Below are positions 10,383 through 17,893 of a stretch of 64,000 nt of DNA, piece after piece. Under the pieces are notes generated by a model that was not told where the DNA came from, searched no databases, and saw nothing but the letters and a program-made list of their open reading frames with translations. The DNA is from Shewanella polaris (GTDB lineage: Bacteria; Pseudomonadota; Gammaproteobacteria; Enterobacterales; Shewanellaceae). Each line of letters begins with the position of its first letter. The stretch's first letter is position 1. A program made the translations under genes and the position numbers. The DNA is taken from contig NZ_CP041036.1 of the NCBI RefSeq assembly GCF_006385555.1, forward strand, positions 1,922,001 through 1,986,000, read 5' to 3'.

Positions 10383-10417
10383 ACAAAAAACCCCTGAAAT
10401 TCCTTCCAGGGGTTTAT
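10383..10417 (-). terminator. his operon attenuator (terminator form)
   Basis: Read on the minus strand, AAACCCCTG and CAGGGGTTT form a 9-bp stem followed by a T run, between the leader peptide and hisG. The loop carries GAAGGA. Upstream on the same transcript are CCTTCGG, then CCGAAGGA, then ATCCTTCTGG (about 10436-10474). The first two pair with each other. The third can pair either with the second or with GAAGGA of the terminator. This is the alternating-stem arrangement expected of leader-peptide attenuation. Confidence 0.88.
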
Positions 10418-10474
10418 GTGAAATATTGTTCACCACCAGAAGGATAACGTCCTTCGGCAGTAAGCATCCGAAGG

Positions 10475-10522
10475 CTACCGCAAATGGTGATGATGGTGGA
10501 ATGTAGTCACTTGGATGTTCAT
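10475..10522 (-). CDS. hisL: his operon leader peptide
   Basis: A 15-codon frame encodes MNIQVTTFHHHHHLR and stops at TAG, with AGAGAA as a ribosome binding site. Five consecutive His codons would stall ribosomes when charged tRNA-His is scarce and so free the antiterminator structure. Position directly before the attenuator and hisG makes the role clear. E. coli HisL has seven consecutive His, so this is a shorter His run. It is too short for ordinary gene callers and is often left unannotated. Confidence 0.93.
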   Translation of the reverse strand: MNIQVTTFHHHHHLR

Positions 10523-11109
10523 GGTAATTCTCTTTATATAATCTTAATTAATTCAGTTTTGATGAGGTTTTATGCACTCATTTATGTCGTGTTTAGCGAC
10601 TTGCAGTTAACTTAACCGCATTTATGCTTGTTTGCAAGAGCAGATAAAGCATTAATGTCATTTTATTACGAATTTTTTTGCATAAGATGTGAATTGTTGT
10701 TTGTTGTAGCCAATTAGCTATTAAGGCATCATTAAAAATAAAATGGATTAACAGTCGAATTGTTAATGGTCTTGGGTATTAAGCTCGGGCTATTGTTTGT
10801 CAGTAAATGATTTTGAGAGGTCAAAAAATACAAAGGTTACACTTTAACGTAATGACGCCCTCTTATTTAGAACTTTACATCAATTAAGTTAAAGGTATTG
10901 ATTAATCGGTTGATTTTTATGCAGCTAAAGCCATGTGTTAGCCATTTATTGAATGAATAAACTATGCTTTGGTGTGATGAAGCCTTATCAGCATCGACTT
11001 TACACATCGTAATGGTTAGACCATATCGTTATAAGTCATTGAATTTATTCAACACTGCTTATAAGCTGGCGTTTATTACGCTTTATTAATTAAACTAACT
11101 TCTCGAGAT
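10523..11109. other. Intergenic region between his operon and the PAS-GGDEF gene
   Basis: This 587-base AT-rich stretch separates divergent units and must hold the his promoter on its left side and the promoter of the cyclase gene on its right side. I see no convincing open frame, no RNA gene and no strong inverted repeat. TATATA lies near 10535 on the his side, but it is too close to the leader ATG to be called a promoter with confidence. Confidence 0.5.
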
Positions 11110-12021
11110 ATGAACAGTATGAAGACCTTTGATCTTGTGGCGCTTAGAGATGTTATGGATTTAATGCTTGATGCTGTTTGTGTGGTTGATAAAAAAGGTG
11201 ACTTTGTCTTTGTCAGTGCAGCATTTGAAGATATTTTTGGCTATCCCCCTGATGAAGTTATTGGTAAGCCTATGATTGACTATGTTTATCCTGATGATGG
11301 TGAAGTAACGCTTAATGTTGTTAAAGGTTTATTGAACGGAAACCTTCAACCTCGTTTTGAAAATCGTTGGGTCCGTAAGGATGGCAGCATAATACACGTG
11401 CTGTGGTCTGCTCGTTGGTCTGAAGATCACCAGTTTAGAATCGCAATTGCCCACGATATAACTGAGCGAAAGCTAATGGAGCAACAACTTCATTATATTG
11501 CAGGACACGATCCATTAACTGAATTACCCAATAGGGCATTGTTGTTTGGACGTTTACAAACGTCGCTAGGATTAGCTCGTCGTGAAGGTTGTCATCTTTC
11601 ATTGTTATTTATTGATATTGATGGGTTTAAACATGTAAATGATAGTTACGGACATCTTGCCGGTGATAAGTTACTTAAGATTATTGCCCAAAGGTTAAAT
11701 GCTTGTGTTCGTCAAACTGACACGGTAGGACGTTTTGGTGGTGATGAGTTTGTTGTGGTGTTAAATGGAATTGATTTGTTTGATGATGTACTTATTATTG
11801 CGGAAACTATCCGTGTAGAACTTGAGAGACCTTATCAAATAGATAGGCTTTATTTGCAACTTTCACCGAGCATTGGTGTTGCTCGATACCCTGATAACGG
11901 TAAAGATGAGCAGCAATTACTTAAGCATGCAGATCAAGCAATGTATAGAGCAAAAATTGCAGGTGGAAATCGAGTTGAGGCTGTTAAGCAAACTATAAAA
12001 CAGCCATTTATGGGTAAATAA
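11110..12021 (+). CDS. Diguanylate cyclase with N-terminal PAS domain
   Basis: The protein probably makes the second messenger c-di-GMP in response to a signal sensed by its PAS domain. A PAS/PAC unit occupies about residues 12-125 (DAVCVVDKKGDFVFVSAAFE, then IAHDITERKLMEQQL), followed by a GGDEF domain at about 135-295. The active-site GGDEF is intact at 210-214, and an inhibitory I-site RQTD stands five residues before it (201-204), so product inhibition is expected. No membrane segment is seen, so it is cytosolic. It is a single gene whose end overlaps the next, convergent gene by 14 bases. The ligand is unknown. Confidence 0.92.
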   Translation: MNSMKTFDLVALRDVMDLMLDAVCVVDKKGDFVFVSAAFEDIFGYPPDEVIGKPMIDYVYPDDGEVTLNVVKGLLNGNLQPRFENRWVRKDGSIIHVLWSARWSEDHQFRIAIAHDITERKLMEQQLHYIAGHDPLTELPNRALLFGRLQTSLGLARREGCHLSLLFIDIDGFKHVNDSYGHLAGDKLLKIIAQRLNACVRQTDTVGRFGGDEFVVVLNGIDLFDDVLIIAETIRVELERPYQIDRLYLQLSPSIGVARYPDNGKDEQQLLKHADQAMYRAKIAGGNRVEAVKQTIKQPFMGK

Positions 12022-13351
12022 TATTCGATGATGTTAGCTGCAATTGGATTTGATTGCTTATCTCGACTTTTTGACTGGCAGTTAATTGGGTTGAGTTATC
12101 TATGGCCGATAATGCCGCACGTTTATCAAAACTACTCCACACATTAACGGTACTCATAATGGACTCAAAGCGGGTCGTAACATCATTAATACGTTCGGAT
12201 ACATTAAAAGCTTGTTGCGGATCGGTTTGGCTTAGTTGAGCAGCGCGTTGATTAAAGGCAATGTCTTTATTGTCGTCAGATAGTGAATTAATGACTTGAA
12301 AAAAATCACTTTCAGATTTTTCCGCGAGGGCGTAGCTAGCATTGATGATAATATCTCGTTGAACATTGGTATCGTAATTATCAATTCGCGCTAGCATCAT
12401 ATTGGGTTCCACACTGGCGATTTCAGCTAAGGCACTGTTAAAATAGTCCTGATTTAAATCATAGGCTTGCTTTTGATTGTTTAAAAACACTAAAGCCGCC
12501 TCGGGATCTGTTTCTGCCATTTTACGCGAAATAATAAATACCCCACTGGCACGCTGTTCAACGGCAATACTATCTAACCAATCAACAGCCTCTTGGGTAT
12601 TTTTTTCAACTAACTGATATACCATTGACGTAATCAAGTAATTAGTCGACTCATTTAATGGCAACGATGAAATTAGATTTGCAGCTTCATTTGGAGACTG
12701 TTCAATATAATAATACATGGTATTTAAGTACATTTTTAATGTTGATTGAGTTTCTGGTTGTAGCTTTAACCATTCAAATGCTGCAATTGCATCGTTGCTG
12801 GCCCATGAATCAACAATCGACATCATTATTGATGACTTCATCGGCTCTGCGGCTAGGAATTCAATATCGCTTAACGCCTGTTGCGGATTAACCGATGCTA
12901 AGCCGCGCAAATAACTGTCGAGTAATGATTCATATTGTTGTGTCGACTTAAACTGTTCTAGCCATGACATTATGTTTGAAAATTGCATTTTCCCGGCAAT
13001 TTCTAAAATTAAACCATATAAGTCTTCATGTTCAGTCTCTTCAGCAACGAGTAATGCTTCCAGAGGATCTTGTTCAGCCAACTGCATGATGCGAAAAATC
13101 GACATGTAAGGTGTTTCTTCAATGTTTAATGAAGCTTTAAACGCTTCTCGGTCATGAGCTTTTTGGCTGGGGGCTTTGCTTGACGTAATCGAAGAGTTGG
13201 TATTCGATAAAGATTCAGCGGCATTATTTTGTATTGTTGAGGTGATTATTCGTCGGTTGTCAGCTGCAAGAGTAGTCTCATTAGGCCAGATAAGAGGATA
13301 ACTGATAAATCCGATACCCCAACTTAATACCACCACAATTAACCATTTCAT
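12008..13351 (-). CDS. Membrane-anchored or exported helical-repeat protein of unknown function
   Basis: I do not recognise a named family. Residues 1-22 (MKWLIVVVLSWGIGFISYPL) look like a signal anchor or signal peptide, so the rest probably lies in the periplasm. From about residue 80 to the end runs a series of degenerate 30-40 residue helical units of the form (hydrophobic)-x2-W/A-x-D-P-x-x-A-hydrophobic-x-W/hydrophobic-L. Examples are SWASNDAIAAFEWL, VEKNTQEAVDWL, AETDPEAALVFL, SQTDPQQAFNV and SSFDKRAALSAI. Such alpha-solenoids usually bind proteins. There are no catalytic motifs. It is monocistronic and convergent with the cyclase gene, overlapping it by 14 bases. Confidence 0.75.
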   Translation of the reverse strand: MKWLIVVVLSWGIGFISYPLIWPNETTLAADNRRIITSTIQNNAAESLSNTNSSITSSKAPSQKAHDREAFKASLNIEETPYMSIFRIMQLAEQDPLEALLVAEETEHEDLYGLILEIAGKMQFSNIMSWLEQFKSTQQYESLLDSYLRGLASVNPQQALSDIEFLAAEPMKSSIMMSIVDSWASNDAIAAFEWLKLQPETQSTLKMYLNTMYYYIEQSPNEAANLISSLPLNESTNYLITSMVYQLVEKNTQEAVDWLDSIAVEQRASGVFIISRKMAETDPEAALVFLNNQKQAYDLNQDYFNSALAEIASVEPNMMLARIDNYDTNVQRDIIINASYALAEKSESDFFQVINSLSDDNKDIAFNQRAAQLSQTDPQQAFNVSERINDVTTRFESIMSTVNVWSSFDKRAALSAIDNSTQLTASQKVEISNQIQLQLTSSNIIYP

Positions 13352-13537
13352 TATTGCTTTTCCTTAAGCTTGCTGCATGCGTTCAAATCACTATTCGTTG
13401 GCTTACGTTATTATGATGCTGTTAATATTGCAATGAATAGTTCAGTGCTTGATATGATAGAGTATATTTTAACTTATTAACTTTTAACATAAATTCATAT
13501 TTTTACCTTAGGTTTATGTGGCCCAAAGCGAGTAATA

Positions 13538-13900
13538 ATGCGTAAAACTGACAAAAAGATAGACAATCAACTAAGACAAGGATTAACCCTTGTGTGCGAT
13601 CATTCAATCGAGGTTTATCCTGGTTTTGCATGGATTACCCATAAAGTTGATTACACTGCATTTCCTAAAAGTTTACGCATTGTTTGTGTTTTCGATACTG
13701 AGCTGCAACTCAGGCAGTTTAATCAGGAGAACCATAAAACGACGTTATTAAACTTGATTAAACGCACACTCAGTCAATTTGGTATTGACCTAAAAGATAT
13801 CAGTCAGCATGTGAGCTTTGATACCGAAACGGCTTGTGAACAGCAACATAATGGTAACTGGGCATTGCGCTTAAGTGGCAGCAGCCACAGCATTAAATAA
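13538..13900 (+). CDS. Conserved-looking hypothetical protein, 120 aa
   Basis: A small, soluble, mixed alpha/beta protein with no signal peptide and no membrane segment. It starts with ATG after a GCGAG-like site and ends in a polar tail. Residues 20-60 (EVYPGFAWITHKVDY...RIVCVFD) suggest beta strands and 70-95 a helix (TTLLNLIKRTLSQFGI). I cannot assign a function. It stands alone, with about 190 bases before and about 380 bases after it. A short inverted repeat, CGGCTT-CATT-AAGCCG, follows the stop but has no T run. Confidence 0.65.
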   Translation: MRKTDKKIDNQLRQGLTLVCDHSIEVYPGFAWITHKVDYTAFPKSLRIVCVFDTELQLRQFNQENHKTTLLNLIKRTLSQFGIDLKDISQHVSFDTETACEQQHNGNWALRLSGSSHSIK

Positions 13901-13917
13901 TCGGCTTCATTAAGCCG

Positions 13918-14261
13918 TAGTAATGTTTACTGTAGAGGCTGTTTGATCCTATTAATGAAGTATTACTCTATTAATATCTTGTTTAAGATACATTAGGCTG
14001 CATCATTATTGTTTATTGTTCATTGCTTATTGCCCACAACTCAGTATCCACTTAGTTCTATTGTGACAGCAAAATTAATCCAAGCTATAGCTGTAATATG
14101 CTAATTAAAAAAGATTTCAATCATCGTAAGATACAAACTGTCTAGTCTATTAAGCAAATCATAAAATGTTAATTACTATCGTCTCTGTTTCATCCTACCA
14201 TCCACAAAATCGAGATCTAACTCTAATCTCGTATCGTTAAAATCCGTTATCTTTGTACTAA
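13918..14261. other. Intergenic region before the permease gene
   Basis: About 340 bases, AT-rich, without a convincing open frame or RNA. It presumably holds the promoter for the permease-thioredoxin pair. I see nothing else in it. Confidence 0.4.
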
Positions 14262-14282
14262 GTGAGTTTTGAGGTAAAAGTT

Positions 14283-15284
14283 ATGTTTCAGATCTTTTCT
14301 GATTTTGCATCTTGGCTGGTTTTCAGTGTAATAGGGTTGTCTGCAGAGACTAAACTCGGCGACGCGCTACATTTTTTTGTTGAAGATGTGACTAAAATTT
14401 TTGCTTTGCTTCTGATAATGATTTACCTCATCGCTTTAGTGCGGGCGTCGTTAAATGTGGAACGTGTCAGGGATTATTTAGCCGGTAAACACAGAGGATT
14501 AGGTTACTTAATGGGATCTGGCTTTGGTGTAGTGACGCCATTTTGTTCTTGCTCGAGTATCCCGGTATTTTTAGGTTTTACGTCTGCAGGGATCCCTTTG
14601 GGGATCACCATGAGCTTTTTGATTACCTCACCTTTAATTAACGAGGTCGCGATATTATTGTTGATGAGTTTATTAGGGCTTAAGTTTACCTTACTTTATA
14701 TTGTCGTTGGCATGAGTGTGGGTATGTTAGGCGGTTTCTTTCTCGACAGTATTAAGGCTGAGCGTTGGCTGCAATCATTTGCGGCTGAAGCGTTAAAGCG
14801 CGGTCAGAAAAAGGGCGGTGAAGCAACGATTGCTGATGGTGCCAATGCGCAAAAAATGTCGTTCCCACAAAGACACCAGTTTGCCAAAACTGAAATGCTG
14901 GATATTTTTGGCCGAGTGTGGAAATGGGTCATTATTGGTGTCGGTTTAGGCGCAGCATTACACGGTTTTGTACCAGATGGATGGATTGGCGAGCATTTGG
15001 GGGACGGACAATGGTGGTCAGTTCCTGCTGCGGTGTTGTTGGGTATTCCACTTTATTCCAATGCGACTGGGGTTATTCCGGTTATGGAAAGTCTGATTAT
15101 TAATGGTCTACCGATAGGAACTACATTGGCATTTTGTATGAGCACGGTTGCAGCCAGTTTTCCTGAGTTTATTTTGTTAAAACAAGTGATGCAATGGCGT
15201 TTGCTGGCAATATTATTTTGTGTGTTATTAGTAGCATTCACTCTCGTCGGTTGGATCTTTAATGCGTTAGCACCGGTATTATGA
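14283..15284 (+). CDS. ArsP/DUF318-family permease
   Basis: A multi-pass inner-membrane protein with about eight hydrophobic segments. The family signature TPFCSCSSIP is at residues 85-94, and a second conserved loop (PLYSNATGVIPVMESL) lies near residue 260. Characterised relatives export methylated trivalent arsenicals, but many DUF318 proteins have unknown cargo, so the substrate is not assigned. The ATG at 14283 is chosen over GTG at 14262 because GAGG stands 8 bases before it. It is followed after a short 9-bp tandem repeat by a CxxC mini-thioredoxin, a pairing common for this family. Confidence 0.85.
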   Translation: MFQIFSDFASWLVFSVIGLSAETKLGDALHFFVEDVTKIFALLLIMIYLIALVRASLNVERVRDYLAGKHRGLGYLMGSGFGVVTPFCSCSSIPVFLGFTSAGIPLGITMSFLITSPLINEVAILLLMSLLGLKFTLLYIVVGMSVGMLGGFFLDSIKAERWLQSFAAEALKRGQKKGGEATIADGANAQKMSFPQRHQFAKTEMLDIFGRVWKWVIIGVGLGAALHGFVPDGWIGEHLGDGQWWSVPAAVLLGIPLYSNATGVIPVMESLIINGLPIGTTLAFCMSTVAASFPEFILLKQVMQWRLLAILFCVLLVAFTLVGWIFNALAPVL

Positions 15285-15290
15285 TTTTTT

Positions 15291-15329
15291 ATCAACATCA
15301 ACAACATCAACAACATCAACAACATCAAT
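15291..15329 (+). repeat. 9-bp tandem repeat between permease and thioredoxin genes
   Basis: The unit AACAACATC is repeated about four times without mismatch apart from the first, slightly variant copy. It fills most of the 56-base gap between the two genes and stops just before the AAGGA ribosome binding site of the thioredoxin gene. Copy number could vary by slippage; a 9-base unit would change spacing rather than reading frame. Confidence 0.9.
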
Positions 15330-15340
15330 AAGGATAAACA

Positions 15341-15571
15341 ATGAAGACGGTTAAAATTTTGGGTTCTGGTTGTAAAAAGTGTCTTGAAACCGCAGAGCTT
15401 GCCCAAGCTGTTGCGGATGAAAAGGGTGTTGCAATAAAAATCGAAAAAGTCACTGATATGGCTAAAATTATGGATTATGACGTTATGAGTACGCCAGCAG
15501 TGGTGGTTGATGAGAAAGTGGTTCATAAAGGCAGTAAACCCACTAAAGAACAGATGTCAGCGTGGATATAA
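15341..15571 (+). CDS. Small thioredoxin-like redox protein (MTH895/TM0996 type)
   Basis: A 76-residue stand-alone thioredoxin fold. The redox-active CxxC is Cys11-Lys-Lys-Cys14 (GSGCKKCLET), and the cis-proline region is MSTPAVVVDEKVVHKG. AAGGA precedes the ATG. These mini-thioredoxins are often encoded next to DUF318 permeases, as here, which suggests that the pair handles a thiol-reactive compound. That link is inferred from context, not shown. Confidence 0.88.
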   Translation: MKTVKILGSGCKKCLETAELAQAVADEKGVAIKIEKVTDMAKIMDYDVMSTPAVVVDEKVVHKGSKPTKEQMSAWI

Positions 15572-16086
15572 ATGCTGCTAAAGTCATTAATTGAGTGACT
15601 GAGCAATTAAAGGACTAAGGGTTATTAACTGTAAAAACACAGTTATTGCCCTTGGCATTGTGCTGCACAATGACTAAATTACAGAGCTATGAAGTTAAAA
15701 CCTTACTGATATGACGATGACCCTCAAGTTAGTTTTAAACTTTCTACTCAAGTCTACGCGGTTCACATTTATGGCTATCTTATTCCATTAGAAATAAAAA
15801 TAGGTGTGTGAATATTCTGCCTACCCACTTTTAATTGTAATCCATTGTTTTTAATATTAATTTACCGCTAATTCTTGGGAGTATCGTCAACTATTGTTTA
15901 TCATACTGCTGACGTTTAACCATAAAAATTACCCACCGGATTACTCCATTAACATCTTATTTACCATATCCACCACTATTGTGGTTTTTCTGCGCACTTT
16001 CTGCACATTGTCTCTATATCATCGATAGGTAATTAAGCATTTCGTTCGTTAAACCACTTTACGATCCACTAAAAGGAATCGATGAC
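15572..16086. other. Intergenic region, no gene seen
   Basis: A 515-base AT-rich stretch. There is a weak inverted repeat AACTGT-aaaaac-ACAGTT near 15629-15646, too weak to call a terminator. No open frame with a ribosome binding site was found. AAAGGAATCG just before 16087 is the ribosome binding site of the next gene. Confidence 0.4.
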
Positions 16087-17106
16087 ATGAAACTATTCGT
16101 AAAACATCGTCAGTTTACTCAATCTATATTGTGTACTTTGGTATTAGCAGGTTTATTAACGGCCTGTGACAGCAGTGATGATGACACAATGTCAACCGAT
16201 GACAGTACAACTGTGGTAGACACTTCGACAGATAATGGTGTGAGTACCGACAACAGCACCGATGGTGTGATATGTGATTATTCATACAGCGAATTTAACG
16301 ATTCTGAGTCAATTGGCTATAACAGCGAATCGCAATGGACATGTGCTGATGATATGCGTGAGTTAGTCGCCAATGGAATTCCAGACCACGAAGTAGGTAC
16401 CTTTCCTAATGATGGCAATCCCAACATGATCACAGAGCAAGTGATCACAGCGAGTATTACCTTGTTGCCAGTTCAAACCGATGTGGCTACTCAATTAGGT
16501 GGGCCTTCAGGACCGCAGGGTTATGTATTAAACGGGGTGAAAATAGATGCCAGTACCGCCGGTACTTGTGATGATTCAGGTTTAATTTGTGATGCAGCTA
16601 TGAATGTCGGTAATTGGAACATTGAGGCACTGGGTCAATCTAGTTTTGATTTTGGTACTGACGACAACAATGCTCATGTTCAGCCTAGTGGCGAATATCA
16701 TTACCATGGAATACCAGAAGGTTTTATTACGCTCCACGGCGGCAGTAGTGACACCATGACCTTAATTGCATGGGCTTCTGATGGATTCCCTATTTATGCC
16801 CGTTATGGTTATACCACTGCAGATGATGCGACTTCCGAACTTAAAGTTGTCACAGGCAGTTACCAGTTGGTCACAGAGGTAAGTGATAGCAGACCTTCAA
16901 CCGATTTATATGCCTTAGGTACGTTTAAACAAGACTGGGAATATGTAGAAGGCTCTGGCGATTTGGATGAATGTAATGGCCGAGTTGGTGTCACTCCTGA
17001 GTTTCCTAATGGCATTTATCATTATTATGCAACAGATAGTTATCCATTTTTTCAACGTTGCGTAAAAGGTGAAGTTGAATCAACAGGACAATTACCTCCA
17101 GCTTAA
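16087..17106 (+). CDS. YHYH-domain lipoprotein
   Basis: The N-terminus is a lipoprotein signal with lipobox LTAC and Cys27 as the predicted lipidation site. An Asp/Ser/Thr-rich linker (about 28-65) follows, and then a YHYH domain. The name-giving motif is at residues 204-207 (GEYHYHGIPEG), with a second pattern (GIYHYYATDSYPFFQRC) near the C-terminus. The His/Tyr clusters could bind metal; the family has no established biochemical role. The next gene, 34 bases on, encodes an exported EF-hand protein, and the two are probably co-transcribed. Confidence 0.87.
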   Translation: MKLFVKHRQFTQSILCTLVLAGLLTACDSSDDDTMSTDDSTTVVDTSTDNGVSTDNSTDGVICDYSYSEFNDSESIGYNSESQWTCADDMRELVANGIPDHEVGTFPNDGNPNMITEQVITASITLLPVQTDVATQLGGPSGPQGYVLNGVKIDASTAGTCDDSGLICDAAMNVGNWNIEALGQSSFDFGTDDNNAHVQPSGEYHYHGIPEGFITLHGGSSDTMTLIAWASDGFPIYARYGYTTADDATSELKVVTGSYQLVTEVSDSRPSTDLYALGTFKQDWEYVEGSGDLDECNGRVGVTPEFPNGIYHYYATDSYPFFQRCVKGEVESTGQLPPA

Positions 17107-17140
17107 TAATGCGTTATATCAATCTTAAGGAGGACCTCAA

Positions 17141-17668
17141 ATGCGCGTGTTGAGAAACCATTCCATGGTGATTATTTTTATAGTGAGTTTATTGATGGCA
17201 ACAGAGGCGCAGTCGCACATGATGGTGGCTCAACACGGCACCATTAATATGGTTAACAATGGTGCTTTTATGGTGTTGTCATTGCCTATCAGTGCATTTG
17301 ATAATATCGATGATGACAATAGTGGCCACTTATCAACGGTTGAGTTTAATTCGCATCGAGCTGAAATAATGGCTCAAATTTTGGCAAAAGTGCAATTGCA
17401 CGATAATAATGGTTTGCGTCCCTTAGAAGGGTTAATGTTTTCATTGGGCGACGATCATCATAATGCAGATACTGCAACTCAATTGATTGTGATGGGCCGC
17501 TTTGCTATTGATGAAAAATCAGCCGGTTGGACTTTTTTATTTGGCTTATTTGGTGAATCTGCAGAGGAGAAAGTCATGAATATGAGTGTTAAGCGCAAAG
17601 CAACTAATCAAAAAATGGCATTTGAACTTACTCCGAATAATGCCAGGCAAAAAGTTTTTTCTTTATAA
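17141..17668 (+). CDS. Exported EF-hand protein of unknown function
   Basis: A 175-residue protein with a signal peptide (about residues 1-25, ending near TEAQS). It has one canonical EF-hand calcium loop at residues 57-68: Asp57, Asp59, Ser61, His63, Ser65 and Glu68 hold positions 1, 3, 5, 7, 9 and 12. The rest has no motif I recognise; FGLFGESAEEKVMNMSV might form a second helical region. AAGGAGGA precedes the ATG. Its placement directly after the YHYH lipoprotein suggests a joint envelope function. Confidence 0.82.
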   Translation: MRVLRNHSMVIIFIVSLLMATEAQSHMMVAQHGTINMVNNGAFMVLSLPISAFDNIDDDNSGHLSTVEFNSHRAEIMAQILAKVQLHDNNGLRPLEGLMFSLGDDHHNADTATQLIVMGRFAIDEKSAGWTFLFGLFGESAEEKVMNMSVKRKATNQKMAFELTPNNARQKVFSL

Positions 17669-17893
17669 TCCAATAAGATAGCGCGCCTTTATGTTAGTCC
17701 AATAAATGCTGTTTCACTTAGGTGGTCAGCATTTTTTATTATTTGATATGTCGCCTTTTAAGCGCATCATGTTTGTTGTGTAATCGACATGCTTTTGTGC
17801 TTTTGACGATAAAGAGTTGGAAGATGAAGCCGTTATCAGCATAATAGCCCAAATTACATCACACCATCATGACCGCAATAATTTGAGGACGCT

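Noticed and set aside
15291..15329. CRISPR-like repeat
   Set aside because: The 9-base units are directly adjacent with no spacers, so it is a simple tandem repeat.
15053..15526. A 157-codon minus-strand frame with a leucine/methionine run
   Set aside because: It spans the antisense of the permease, the tandem repeat and the thioredoxin; the Leu-Met run is simply the 9-bp repeat read backwards.
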